In this document: piece after piece, positions 15,863 to 24,314 of the stretch
Position numbering within the stretch: position 1 is the first letter of the stretch
Layout: each line of letters begins with the position of its first letter
DNA from: an uncultured Roseateles sp.
Lineage (GTDB): Bacteria; Pseudomonadota; Gammaproteobacteria; Burkholderiales; Burkholderiaceae_C
Assembly: GCF_945956965.1 (NCBI RefSeq)
Contig: NZ_CAMFJS010000011.1
Coordinates: 1-64,000, forward strand
Reading direction: 5' to 3'
Length of the DNA stretch: 64,000 bases
Notes under the pieces: generated by a model
What the model saw: the letters and a program-made list of their open reading frames with translations, nothing else
The model's database searches: none
What the model was told of the DNA's origin: nothing
Translations under genes and position numbers: made by a program

Positions 15863-17641
15863 TCAATGGTCGGTGCCGAGGTAGGCGGCGCGCACGATGG
15901 GGCTGGCCTGGATTTCATCCGGCGTGCCTTCAATCAACTTGGTGCCGAACTCCATCACCACGATGCGGTCGGTCAGGCCCATCACGAATTCCATATCGTG
16001 CTCCACCAGCAGCACGCTCATGCCTTCGCGCTTGAGCTGGCGCAGCACCTCGCCCAGGGCTTGTTTTTCCTTGTGGCGCAGGCCGGCGGCGGGTTCGTCA
16101 AGCAGCAGCAAGGCCGGGTCCGTGCACAGGGCTCGGGCGATCTCCATCAGGCGCTGCGGCCCCAGGGCCAGGTTGCCGGCCAGCTCAAACATCTGCCCGG
16201 CCATGCCGATGCGCTGCAGCTGCTTTTCGGCCTCGGCAAAGAGGCGCTTTTCTTCTGCTTTGTCGAGGCCAAGAATGCCTGCTGCGATGCCCTTGCTGCT
16301 GCGCAAGTAACCGCCCAGGGCAACGTTCTCCAGCACCGTCATGTCGGCAATCATCTTGACGTGCTGGAAGGTGCGCGACATGCCGATGCGGGCAATCTCG
16401 CGAGAGGGCTTGCCGCCCACCGCCTGGCCGCGGAAGCGCACGCCGCCGCTACTCAGCGGCAAGACGCCCGAGATCAGATTGAAGGTTGTGCTTTTGCCTG
16501 CGCCATTGGGGCCTATCAGGCCGATGATCTCGCCCGCATGGATCTGGAAGGACACATCGTTCACCGCCACCAAGCCGCCGAACTGCTTGCGCACCTTGTC
16601 AACATCCAGCAGCAATTCCTGTGGCGCCGGCTTGTCGCGGGCTTGCAGGGGTGCTGCGCCTTGCCAATCGCGCGCGCGCGGCTCGGCCGGGAACCAGCGT
16701 GACAGGGCCGCGGTCGTGTAAGGCCAGATGCCTTTGGGCGCGTACTTGATGATCAGCACCAGCACGATGCCCAGCACGATGATTTCGAAATTGCCGCTGC
16801 TGCCCAGCAGGGCGGGCAGCAATTCCTTCAGCTGGTCTTCAATGATCTTGAACACGCCCGCGCCGATGAAAGCGCCCCAGACCGTGCCCACGCCGCCCAC
16901 CACGGCCATGAAGAGGTATTCGATGCCCATCTTCAGCGCGAAGGGGCTGGGGTTGACGCTGCGCTGCAGGTGGGCAAACAGCCAGCCCGAGATCGAAGCC
17001 AGCAAGGCCGCCAGCACGAAGATGATGACCTTGTAGCGGAAGGTCGACACGCCCATGGCTTCGGCCATGGTGGTGGCGCCGTTCAGGGCGCGGATGGCCC
17101 GGCCCGAGCGCGAGTCCAGCAGGTTGAGCAAGCCCCAGGCCGCCAGCAGGGTGATCACCCAGATCAGGTAGTAGATGGCGCGGCCGTCTTGCAGGCTGAT
17201 ATTGAGGAAATGGATGGGCGGCATGCCCTGGATGCCGTCGTATTTGCCCAGGAACTCCATATTCGCCATGGTGTAGTTCAGGCTCAAGGCCCAGGCGATG
17301 GTGGCCAGCGGCAGGTAGTGGCCCGACATGCGCAGGGTCAGCAGGCCCAGCACCAGTGCCACGCCGGCCGTGACCACCAAGCCGGCCAACAAGCCTAGCC
17401 AGGGCGAGGCGCCAAACTGGGTGCTCAGCAAGGCCGTGGTGTAGGCGCCCAGGCCCACAAAAGCGGCTTGGCCGAAGGAGGTCAGGCCGCCCACGCCGGT
17501 CAGCAGCACCAGGCCGGCGCTCACCAGCGCGAACAGGCCGATGTAGTTGAGCTGAGTGATCCAGAACTCAGGCACCGGCAGCAAGGGCAGGGCGAACAGC
17601 AGGGCCAGGGCGGCCAGGGAAAAGATTTTTCGCAAGTTCAT
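15863..17641 (-). CDS. fused LivM permease / LivG ATPase
   Basis: 592 residues from MNLRKIF (17641). The first 320 or so residues are a LivM-like permease with eight or nine hydrophobic segments, including [16 protein letters not shown] and the cytoplasmic loop [18 protein letters not shown]. After a short linker a LivG ATPase follows: Walker [11 protein letters not shown]-loop SRTFQHVKM, Walker [12 protein letters not shown] and H-loop VEHDM. The signature region reads [15 protein letters not shown], a slightly unusual form of the LivG C-loop. LivM-LivG fusions are known in Betaproteobacteria. It lies between livH and livF in one operon. Confidence 0.93.
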   Translation of the reverse strand: MNLRKIFSLAALALLFALPLLPVPEFWITQLNYIGLFALVSAGLVLLTGVGGLTSFGQAAFVGLGAYTTALLSTQFGASPWLGLLAGLVVTAGVALVLGLLTLRMSGHYLPLATIAWALSLNYTMANMEFLGKYDGIQGMPPIHFLNISLQDGRAIYYLIWVITLLAAWGLLNLLDSRSGRAIRALNGATTMAEAMGVSTFRYKVIIFVLAALLASISGWLFAHLQRSVNPSPFALKMGIEYLFMAVVGGVGTVWGAFIGAGVFKIIEDQLKELLPALLGSSGNFEIIVLGIVLVLIIKYAPKGIWPYTTAALSRWFPAEPRARDWQGAAPLQARDKPAPQELLLDVDKVRKQFGGLVAVNDVSFQIHAGEIIGLIGPNGAGKSTTFNLISGVLPLSSGGVRFRGQAVGGKPSREIARIGMSRTFQHVKMIADMTVLENVALGGYLRSSKGIAAGILGLDKAEEKRLFAEAEKQLQRIGMAGQMFELAGNLALGPQRLMEIARALCTDPALLLLDEPAAGLRHKEKQALGEVLRQLKREGMSVLLVEHDMEFVMGLTDRIVVMEFGTKLIEGTPDEIQASPIVRAAYLGTDH

Positions 17642-17703
17642 TTTCTTCGCCAGTTGGGGCAGTGCGTGCCGGCAGCAGCCAGGCTTGCCTGCCCACCGAG
17701 TTT

Positions 17704-18741
17704 TTAGGATTCTTCGTGATGCGGGTTGCGCAGCGAACGCCACAGCAGCACCGGCAAGATGGAGGTGAACACGATCACCTCCTTGAAGGAGCTGGCCCAG
17801 AAGGAGCTGAAGGATTCCAGCAGCCCCACCAGCACGGCGCCCAGCGCCGCACCGGGGTAGCTGGCCAAGCCGGCGAAGACGGCGGCGACAAAGCCTTTCA
17901 AGCCAATCAGGAAGCCGCTGTCGTAGAAGATGGTGGTGGTCGGGCTGATCAAGACGCCCGACAGCGCGCCGATGAAGGCCGCCATCGTGAAGGACAAGCG
18001 CCCGGCCGAGCTGCTGGAAATGCCCATCAGGCGGGCGCCCAGCTGGTTCACTGCCGTGGCCCGCAAAGCCTTGCCGTACAGGCTGCGTTCAAAGAACAGC
18101 CACAGCGAGATGATCAGCGCGGCCGACGCCAGGATGATGATCAGCGTCTGCCCCGACACGAGCAGCGGCCCGGCGGAGAAAGACGCGTCCCAGAAGCTCG
18201 GGTTGCGTGAGCCCTCGGCGCCGAAAAACACGAGGCCAAGGCCGGTCAAAGCGAAGTGCACACCAACTGACACGATCAGCAGCACCAGCACCGAGGCCTC
18301 GGCCAACGATTCATACGCCAGGCGGTACAGCAATGGCCCCATGGCCGTGACAACGGCCAGCGTCAGCAAGACTTGCAGCACCAGCGGCAACTGCTGTGGC
18401 GCCGCCCACAAGGCCAGCAGGCCGATGACCGCGGGCGGCAAGAGCGCGCGCAGCACCTGTTTCAGCACCAGACCGGCGGCTTTGCCGGCACGCAGGCCGG
18501 CCACCAGATCCAGCACGGCCACCAGGGCGGCCAAGACCAGCAAAAAGGCGATGGTGCCCGGGGTCTTGCCCATTTGCAGGCCTGCCAGGGTGAGGGCGCC
18601 GAAAGCCACGAACTCACCTTGTGGGATGAAGATGATGCGAGTGACGGCGAACACGAGCACGATGGCCAGCGCCAACAAGGCGTAAATCGCCCCGTTGGTC
18701 AGGCCGTCAAGCATCAAGATGCTGGCGATTGAGAAATCCAT
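17704..18741 (-). CDS. livH: branched-chain-amino-acid-type ABC permease
   Basis: 345 residues, mostly membrane, starting [11 protein letters not shown] (18741). It shows the LivH opening [34 protein letters not shown] and the later RALRATAVN-like loop ([19 protein letters not shown]). An internal extra segment of about 45 residues (around 75-120) makes it longer than the usual 300. It is the first gene of the operon; a periplasmic binding protein (LivK), normally present, is absent from this neighbourhood. The 285-base upstream region contains a TetR-type palindrome at 18836-18857. Confidence 0.93.
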   Translation of the reverse strand: MDFSIASILMLDGLTNGAIYALLALAIVLVFAVTRIIFIPQGEFVAFGALTLAGLQMGKTPGTIAFLLVLAALVAVLDLVAGLRAGKAAGLVLKQVLRALLPPAVIGLLALWAAPQQLPLVLQVLLTLAVVTAMGPLLYRLAYESLAEASVLVLLIVSVGVHFALTGLGLVFFGAEGSRNPSFWDASFSAGPLLVSGQTLIIILASAALIISLWLFFERSLYGKALRATAVNQLGARLMGISSSSAGRLSFTMAAFIGALSGVLISPTTTIFYDSGFLIGLKGFVAAVFAGLASYPGAALGAVLVGLLESFSSFWASSFKEVIVFTSILPVLLWRSLRNPHHEES

Positions 18742-18835
18742 AAGGGCGTAGGTCTCCGGAAGGCTTGCGGTGCACTCTACTGAAAAAGCCTGGAATGGCT
18801 CTCGGTGCTGTGCCGCATTGACAAAGCGCAAATGT

Positions 18836-18857
18836 TTCGTCCGACTGGTCGGTCGAA
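18836..18857. promoter_or_regulatory. candidate TetR-family operator upstream of livH
   Basis: TTCGTCCGAC-TG-GTCGGTCGAA: two ten-base arms, nine of ten positions complementary, around a two-base centre. The core CCGAC-N2-GTCGG is typical in form of TetR-family operators. It is 94 bases upstream of the livH start, suited to controlling that operon, and 170 bases upstream of the divergent crotonase gene. The cognate regulator is not in this window. Confidence 0.6.
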
Positions 18858-19026
18858 TTTGCTTCTTTCTTTTGTGGGTGACTGTGGGGCCGACACTGCC
18901 GCAGCTTGATGAGCCAAGGGCGCGGCTCCAGACAGCGAGAGGCGCAGGCCAAGGCGTGCAAAAAAAGCGAGCAACGGCAGGGCAGGGGCCCAACGGGCCA
19001 GGCCAAGCCTAGGGTGCTAAGCTTTC

Positions 19027-19791
19027 GTGGCTATGACTGGACATGCCCCCTCACTCACCATCGACGGCCCCTTGGCCCGCATCACCCTGCGCCGCCCTCG
19101 GGTGGCCAACCGTCTGGAAATTGCCGATTTGCAATTGCTGCGGGCGCAACTCGCCCAAGTCAATGAGGCGGAATCGGTGCGGGTGCTGCTGCTGGCCTCT
19201 GAGGGCAAACATTTCTGCAGCGGCTTCAATATTGGCGCGGTGCCGGGCGTGGATGCGGGCGCCTTGTTTGAAGCCTTGGCCGATGACTGGGAGGCGGCGC
19301 GGCCGGTCACGGTGGCCATGATTCAAGGTGGCATTTACGGCGGCGCCACCGATCTGGCGCTGGCCAGCGACTTCCGGTTGGGCATGCTGGGCTGCGAGAT
19401 GTTTGTGCCCGCCGCTCGCTTAGGGCTGCATTTCTATCGCGGCGGGCTGGAACGCTATGTCACCCGCCTGGGTCTGCCCTGGGCCAAGCGGGTGCTGCTG
19501 CTTTGCGAGACCCTGGATGCCCAGGCCATGCTGAGCAGCGGCTTTCTGGATCGCCTGCTGCCCGATGCGGAGGCCTTGGAGGCGGCCACACAAACCCTGC
19601 TGGATCAGTTGCTGGCCATGGCGCCCCTGGCACTCTTGGGCATGAAGAAGCACCTCAATGCCATCGCGCGCGGGCAACTGGATGTGGCGGCGCTGCAGCA
19701 AGACCTGGCGCGCTCGGTGGCCTCCGCCGATTTGGCCGAGGGCGTGGCCGCCTGGGGTGAGCGCCGGACACCGGTTTTCCTCGGTCGCTAG
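19027..19791 (+). CDS. crotonase-fold (enoyl-CoA hydratase/isomerase family) protein
   Basis: 254 residues from a GTG at 19027 (ATG at 19033 is equally possible). The crotonase fold is clear: GKHFCSGFNIG (60-70) forms the CoA-binding oxyanion loop and GGATDLALASDFRLG (105-119) the second. However, the two glutamates used by true hydratases are not conserved: the first position is D109 and the second falls in FVPAARLGL, where the usual PE is PA. A hydratase role is therefore doubtful; isomerase, thioesterase or other crotonase chemistry is possible. It is divergent from livH. A seven-base hairpin follows the stop. Confidence 0.85.
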   Translation: MAMTGHAPSLTIDGPLARITLRRPRVANRLEIADLQLLRAQLAQVNEAESVRVLLLASEGKHFCSGFNIGAVPGVDAGALFEALADDWEAARPVTVAMIQGGIYGGATDLALASDFRLGMLGCEMFVPAARLGLHFYRGGLERYVTRLGLPWAKRVLLLCETLDAQAMLSSGFLDRLLPDAEALEAATQTLLDQLLAMAPLALLGMKKHLNAIARGQLDVAALQQDLARSVASADLAEGVAAWGERRTPVFLGR

Positions 19792-19797
19792 ACGCAA

Positions 19798-19817
19798 GAA
19801 GGCCTCGAATGGCCTTC
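19798..19817 (+). terminator. hairpin after the crotonase gene, weak terminator candidate
   Basis: GAAGGCC (19798-19804) and GGCCTTC (19811-19817) form a perfect seven-base stem with a six-base loop, starting six bases past the stop codon. The following AAATAAGGG has no T-run, so termination efficiency is uncertain. Confidence 0.35.
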
Positions 19818-19990
19818 AAATAAGGGATATCCCCGTCAACTTGGCCACGAAGTCGGGCGATGCAGGCGCTGAAGTCCGCTCAGAACGTGGGAAAATAGAG
19901 GAGTTGGCACATGCGTCCGGCCGAGCTGCACAAGTTTGGATCAGGGCGCATGGGCATTTTCATCCTCATCAACTCACTATCAGGACCGAC

Positions 19991-20227
19991 GTGGCCAAGG
20001 ACAGTACTAAAACGACCATCGAAGCCGATGGTCTGCGCTACCGCTCTAAAGCACCAGGTTCGCCTTTCGCGGCGACCTCATCCTTTGGTGCAGCAACCAT
20101 GTCGTGCTTTATGTGCGGCAAACATCGTCCGCGCGCGATGCTCAAGTCCAGGAAGCTCTTGGGCAAATCTCAACCCGTTTGCGCGCCTTCCTGCAAGGAG
20201 CTCGACGAGCAACTTACCAAGCCTTGA
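19991..20227 (+). CDS. four-cysteine mini-protein, paralogue 1
   Basis: 78 residues from a GTG at 19991 with AGGA six bases upstream. The conserved core is GLRYRSKAPGSPF, SCFMCGKHR, then two more cysteines in VCAPSCKE. CxxC plus CxxxC suggests a single bound metal, probably zinc. It matches the protein at 21200-21412 at nearly every one of these positions, which settles the reading frame against an overlapping ORF from 19911. The two genes bracket thymidine kinase. A strong bidirectional terminator follows. I do not recognise a named domain; a nucleic-acid-binding or redox role is possible but unproven. Confidence 0.7.
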   Translation: MAKDSTKTTIEADGLRYRSKAPGSPFAATSSFGAATMSCFMCGKHRPRAMLKSRKLLGKSQPVCAPSCKELDEQLTKP

Positions 20228-20244
20228 TTCCCTTGTGAATTGAG

Positions 20245-20291
20245 CAAAAAGAACAGGCCAGATGCTTCGCGCACTGGCCTGTTTTTCTTTT
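20245..20291. terminator. bidirectional rho-independent terminator
   Basis: AACAGGCCAG (20252-20261) and CTGGCCTGTT (20274-20283) form a perfect ten-base stem with a 12-base loop. It is followed by T-rich sequence on the plus strand (TTTCTTTT) and by a T-run on the minus strand (from AAAAA at 20246-20250). It ends the mini-protein 1 gene and the convergent tdk gene. Confidence 0.9.
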
Positions 20292-20344
20292 GTGTGAGTG
20301 CATTCTGTCCTGCGCTCACGCCCGAGCGCGCTGCCGCGCAAGAC

Positions 20345-20908
20345 TCAAGACTGGCGGAAGCAACGCCCGCAGACCGAGCGGTAACGGCTATTGCCGCCGA
20401 TCTCCAACTGCTGGCCCTCGGTGACTTTGCGCTGCTGGGCATCCACACGCATATTCATGGTGGCTTTGCGGCCGCAGTCGCAGATGGTCTTCATCTCGTC
20501 CATTTCGTCGGCCAGGGCCAAGAGACTGGCCGAACCGCTGAACAGCTCCCCGCGGAAATCCGTGCGCAGGCCGTAGCAAATCACCGGCACATTGTGCAAA
20601 TGCGCCAGCTCATGCAGGGCCCAGACCTGGTTCTTCAATAGGAACTGAGCTTCGTCGATCAAGATGCAGGCGATCTTGCTTTGTGCTTGTTCGTGCGTGC
20701 GCAGAAAGTCAGTGTCGGCGTTGAACAACTCCGCCTCGCGCTGAGGCCCGAGCCGCGAAGTGATCTGGCCGCGGCCATAGCGGTCGTCCAGCTGAGCGGT
20801 GAAGAGCCGAACCTGATGGCCGCGCTCCTCGTAATTGTGGGCAACTTGCAGCAAGGCCGTTGATTTACCGGCGTTCATGGCGGCATAGCGAAAGAACAGT
20901 TTGGCCAT
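20345..20908 (-). CDS. tdk: thymidine kinase
   Basis: 187 residues, type II (E. coli-like) thymidine kinase that phosphorylates thymidine in the salvage pathway. The P-loop is MNAGKST (residues 11-17), the catalytic/Walker B element is ILIDEAQFL, and the lasso zinc site is formed by cysteines in CDCGRKA and VCGRCF. The start MAKLFFRY at 20908 is the family start; an upstream in-frame extension to 21055 is atypical. The convergent terminator at 20245-20291 serves it. It is flanked by the two paralogous mini-proteins, all within about 1.4 kb. Confidence 0.96.
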   Translation of the reverse strand: MAKLFFRYAAMNAGKSTALLQVAHNYEERGHQVRLFTAQLDDRYGRGQITSRLGPQREAELFNADTDFLRTHEQAQSKIACILIDEAQFLLKNQVWALHELAHLHNVPVICYGLRTDFRGELFSGSASLLALADEMDEMKTICDCGRKATMNMRVDAQQRKVTEGQQLEIGGNSRYRSVCGRCFRQS

Positions 20909-21199
20909 GGAAGGGGGAATTGTTGTGAGGGCGACGATTGCAAGACCACCAAGCCGAGTCTGGACGAGCACCTGAACGGTGCTATCCCCTAGTTCAGTGG
21001 TCGCAGGGATGCGAATTGTGACAAAACATGGGGCAAGCGAGGTAGTCAAACGCAAGAAGCTGCGCCTACTATTGAGGCGAGGGAGGCACGCATCCGGTTC
21101 AGGCTGTCAATCCAGCCTGGGTCAAAAGTGCTGCAAGTGCCAAAAGTGCCATCAGCGCTACCCGCGACGATGGTCTGTACTTTCGAACCAGCGACAACA

Positions 21200-21412
21200 A
21201 TGACCAAAGATACCTACACCGCCGTGAGCGATAACGGCCTGCGTTATGAGTCCAAGCTGGGGGGCTCACCCTTTCTGGGCAGCGGGCATACGCGTTCTTG
21301 CTTCAAATGCGGCAAGCACCGCACGCCGAGTAATCTGCAGTCCAAGCGTGTCCTCGGTCGCACCGAGGTGGTTTGCAAGCCGGGTTGCGCCAAGCCCAAA
21401 GACAGCGCTTGA
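21200..21412 (+). CDS. four-cysteine mini-protein, paralogue 2
   Basis: 70 residues from ATG 21200. It shares with paralogue 1 the blocks GLRYxSK, GSPF, SCFxCGKHR, LxSKRxLG and VCxPxC, separated by the same spacings, so the pair arose by duplication. Four cysteines (CxxC, CxxxC) could bind one zinc ion. No signal peptide or hydrophobic segment. The upstream 290 bases between tdk and this gene contain its promoter and that of tdk; AAAAGTGC is directly repeated there (21124 and 21139). Function unknown; the placement on both sides of tdk is the main clue. Confidence 0.7.
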   Translation: MTKDTYTAVSDNGLRYESKLGGSPFLGSGHTRSCFKCGKHRTPSNLQSKRVLGRTEVVCKPGCAKPKDSA

Positions 21413-21517
21413 GCTTGGGTGTGAGAAGCGCACGGCGGCACAGTTTTTTGCTGTGATCTGATGCGCATTGTGCTGGCTGACTTCGGTCGGCCTGCGTGGG
21501 TGGCCTAGACTGCTGAG

Positions 21518-22774
21518 ATGGCACTCACAACCCAATTCCCTCGCGCACGCAATCTGCTGGCAACGCGCTTTTTGCGCGCGGCAGCTTGCGCCCCAGTCAA
21601 GCAAAAGCCAGCGCTGCGTTCCCGCCGCGTGCTGGCCGGGCTCGCCCTGTTGGCCCTGCCACTTGGCAGCTTTGCGGCGCCACTGAGTGTGGTGGTCAAC
21701 CCGGGCGACCAAGGTGAGCAGTCGCGCTTCGCGGCCTTCAGCGAGTGGCGTCAGGTGCTGGAGCAGTCGCTGCGGCGTGAGCGTGCCGCTGGCGGTTTGC
21801 AGCTGACTCAATCCAATGACGCCACAGCGGACCTGAGCGCCACACGCTCACGACTGAATGATCTGGTCGTGGGCCCCGCCCATGTGGTGGGCAGCGCCTT
21901 GCGTTACGGCTACCAGCCCGTGGCCACCACGGACAAGACGGTGCAGGCCGTGCTGGTGGCGCCACAGAACAGCGGCATCAACAAGCTGGCGGATGCCGCC
22001 GGCAAGCGTCTGGGCCTGCCAATGCAGGACAGCGTGGTCACCTATTTGTTGCGCGGCGAAATCAATGCCAGCAACAGCACCATCAAGCAACATTTCGGCG
22101 CCGTGCTGGAAAGTCGTTATCAAGATGCCTTGTTGGTCTGCTTGCAGATCCGTCGCTGCGATTTGGTGGCGGTGGAGCGGGCCGTGTTTGAGCGCTGGCA
22201 GGCCGCCGGTGAGTCGCTAAAGGTGGTGATGCAAAGCAAGGCCGTGCCGGGTTTGAGTGTGGCCTTGAAGCCCGGTGGCATGCTGACGGCCGAGGGCTTG
22301 CGGGCCTCGCTGCAAGGCGCGCAAGCGGGCGGCCTGAAGCTGCAGGCCGTCGGCGCCGATGCCTTCGAGTACGTGTCGACCCTGGGCTATTTCACCCCGC
22401 GCGCCTTGCCCGGCGCCACGCAGGTGGACGCCGCCGCAGTGGCGAAGTTGCTGCAAGGTGGCGCGCTTTTCATCGATACCCGCAACGACGCCGAATACAA
22501 GGCCGGCCATGCGGCGGGCGCCAAGTCGGTGCCCTATCACGAGAAGAGCGCCAAAGAGGCCGACTTCAAGGCCGAGGACGACAAGTTCGACTTGAGCCAA
22601 TTGCCGGCAGACAAGGCCGCCGCCTTGGTCTTCGCCTGCAATGGCCCGGAATGCTGGAAGAGCTTCAAGGCCAGCCATGTTGCTATCAAAGCCGGCTACA
22701 GCAAGGTCTACTGGTTCCGTGGTGGCTTCCCGGAATGGCGCGCAGCGGGCTACAAGATCGAAGGATCGCCCTGA
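21518..22774 (+). CDS. exported PhnD/SBP-like and rhodanese fusion protein
   Basis: 418 residues. A basic N-terminus leads to a signal segment (about 35-54, VLAGLALLALPLGSFAAP). Residues about 56-285 resemble a PhnD-type periplasmic binding fold (VVGPAHVVGSALRYGY, VQAVLVAP, LADAAGKRLGLPMQDS). Residues about 300-415 are a rhodanese domain with FIDTRNDAEYKAGHAAGA and the active-site loop CNGPEC (C374 the likely sulfur carrier) and a final YWFRGGFPEWRAAGY. It may accept or transfer sulfane sulfur, or capture a ligand, in the periplasm. TAGACT ends six bases before the ATG. Its last 25 bases overlap the convergent dehydrogenase gene. Confidence 0.82.
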   Translation: MALTTQFPRARNLLATRFLRAAACAPVKQKPALRSRRVLAGLALLALPLGSFAAPLSVVVNPGDQGEQSRFAAFSEWRQVLEQSLRRERAAGGLQLTQSNDATADLSATRSRLNDLVVGPAHVVGSALRYGYQPVATTDKTVQAVLVAPQNSGINKLADAAGKRLGLPMQDSVVTYLLRGEINASNSTIKQHFGAVLESRYQDALLVCLQIRRCDLVAVERAVFERWQAAGESLKVVMQSKAVPGLSVALKPGGMLTAEGLRASLQGAQAGGLKLQAVGADAFEYVSTLGYFTPRALPGATQVDAAAVAKLLQGGALFIDTRNDAEYKAGHAAGAKSVPYHEKSAKEADFKAEDDKFDLSQLPADKAAALVFACNGPECWKSFKASHVAIKAGYSKVYWFRGGFPEWRAAGYKIEGSP

Positions 22775-24057
22775 TCCGCGCTTGCAGTCATGCAAACGCC
22801 TTGGCCCAAAAAGGCCGAGATGGACGTTGGCTGCAAGGGCGCGCGCACTGCGCGTTCATTGGCGCCTGCGGGCCAGCCCAGCACCTCCTGACAAATCGGC
22901 CCGCAGATGCGGCCTTGGCAGGCCCCCATGCCGCAGCGGGTTTGCAGCTTGGCGTCGCGCCAGCTGCGCTGCGCTTTGAGTTCGCCCAGGCTCACATCCT
23001 CACAGCGGCAGATGATGGTTTTGGCTTCGGCCAATTGCATCAGCTCCGGGCGCAAAACAAAAATTTTTGCCAGTAGCTGGCCATGGCGGCGCGCTCGGCG
23101 CAGGGCCGTGGGTACGCGCTGGCGCTGCTGGCCCAAGATGCTCTGTGCGGCCAGCTCGCCTTCCGCCAAGGCTTTGTCGACCCCGGCAATGCCTGTGCAC
23201 TCGCCCGCGGCATAAACGCCAGGCAAGCTGGTTTGCTGTTGCCGATCGACCTGAATGGCGCCTGCCTGCAGGGCGCAACCCAGCAGCGCGGCCAGTTCGG
23301 TATTGGGTAGCAAGCCGTAGCCCAGGGCCAGTGCATCGCAGGCTTGGGTCCATTCGCGCCGGCCGTCGCTCAGCACCACGGCCTCCAGTTTTTCTTCGCC
23401 CACGGCGCGCAGCACCCAGGTCCCGCTTTTGAATGGCACGCGGCGCAGCTGCCAGGCCATTGACGCCGCCTGCGCCCAGAAGCGCGCATCCAGGCGCAAC
23501 GCGAACTGGCTCAGCTGCATTTTGCTGGCTTGTTCGGCAATCAAGCTGGGCGTGCAGCCATGGCTTTGCAGGGTGCGTGCGGTGGCCAGCAGCAGCGGCC
23601 CGCTGCCCGCCACCACCACCCGCTTGCCTTGGAGCGGCCAGCCTTGCTTGACCAAGGCCTGCAGGCCGCCAGCCCCGGTGACACCGGGCAGGGTCCAGCC
23701 CGGGAAAGGCAGGAAACGTTCACGCGCACCCGTGGCGATCAGCACATGCGGTGCTTGCACCGCGACTGCCTCCGCGCTGGGCTCTTGCTGGCTTTGTAGC
23801 AGCAGCGCGTGCAGGCCGGCCGACGCAGGCAGCGGGCTGACCACAGCATGGCCGGCCAGATGTTGGACTTTGGCCGCAACTCCGCCCAGCCTTGCTTGCC
23901 AGCGAGCCGGTAGTTGAGCTCGCCAAATCTGCCCACCGGCATTCGCGCCCGAGTCGATCCAGATGATGGACTTGCCGGCTTCGGCCAGCTGGCAAACAGC
24001 CGCGATGCCGGCTGGCCCTGCGCCCACCACCAGCACATCGGCGTTCAGCCGCGTCAT
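22750..24057 (-). CDS. FAD/NAD(P)-dependent oxidoreductase subunit of a D-hydroxyproline-type dehydrogenase
   Basis: 435 residues from MTRLNADVLVVGAGPAG. The N-terminal FAD site is the GxGPAG motif (residues 12-17) and a second dinucleotide site is VVVAGSGPLLL. The C-terminus has a BFD-like [2Fe-2S] domain: CRCEDVSLGEL and TRCGMGACQGRICGP. This is the layout of the HcnB / opine oxidase A / LhpB-type subunit that works with a DadA-like partner and a small ferredoxin-like protein. All three are adjacent here, with ATGA overlaps. It ends the operon and overlaps the rhodanese fusion gene by 25 bases. Confidence 0.88.
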   Translation of the reverse strand: MTRLNADVLVVGAGPAGIAAVCQLAEAGKSIIWIDSGANAGGQIWRAQLPARWQARLGGVAAKVQHLAGHAVVSPLPASAGLHALLLQSQQEPSAEAVAVQAPHVLIATGARERFLPFPGWTLPGVTGAGGLQALVKQGWPLQGKRVVVAGSGPLLLATARTLQSHGCTPSLIAEQASKMQLSQFALRLDARFWAQAASMAWQLRRVPFKSGTWVLRAVGEEKLEAVVLSDGRREWTQACDALALGYGLLPNTELAALLGCALQAGAIQVDRQQQTSLPGVYAAGECTGIAGVDKALAEGELAAQSILGQQRQRVPTALRRARRHGQLLAKIFVLRPELMQLAEAKTIICRCEDVSLGELKAQRSWRDAKLQTRCGMGACQGRICGPICQEVLGWPAGANERAVRAPLQPTSISAFLGQGVCMTASADQGDPSIL

Positions 24058-24314
24058 GCCGCCACCTCGATGCGCATGCCTTCGCGGGCCGGCGTCAGGC
24101 AGGCCAGGCGCTGCGCGATGCCGTCGATGCTGACACGGCATTCCTGGCACACACCCATGCCGCAAAAGGCCGCGCGTGGCTGTCCGGTGGCGGAGCGCCG
24201 CGTGGCCTGCACGCCCGCTTGCGCCAAAGCTGCGGCCACCGTGCATGGCCCTTGCACTTGATGGGGTTGGCCATTGATGTGCAGTTGGATCTGTGTGGCG
24301 TGAGGGCTGTTCAT
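24054..24314 (-). CDS. (2Fe-2S)-binding small subunit of D-hydroxyproline-type dehydrogenase
   Basis: 86 residues. The ferredoxin-like iron-sulfur motif is FCGMGVCQECRV (C-x4-C-x2-C) with a fourth cysteine in RLACLTPA. It belongs to the HcnA/LhpF-type small subunits that pass electrons between the two flavoprotein subunits. Its start overlaps the stop of the DadA-like gene by four bases (ATGA) and its stop overlaps the start of the larger FAD subunit by four bases, so the three are translationally coupled and probably made in equal amounts. Confidence 0.9.
   Translation of the reverse strand: MNSPHATQIQLHINGQPHQVQGPCTVAAALAQAGVQATRRSATGQPRAAFCGMGVCQECRVSIDGIAQRLACLTPAREGMRIEVAA

Noticed and set aside
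19911-20243. A 110-codon ORF with a good GAGGAG ribosome site overlapping mini-protein 1 in another frame
   Set aside because: The frame starting at 19991 matches its paralogue at 21200-21412 residue by residue, whereas this ORF has no counterpart. The ribosome site could still serve a short leader, which I cannot show.
20979-21203. 74-codon plus-strand ORF between tdk and mini-protein 2
   Set aside because: No ribosome site, cysteine/arginine-rich random-looking sequence, and it covers the probable promoter region.
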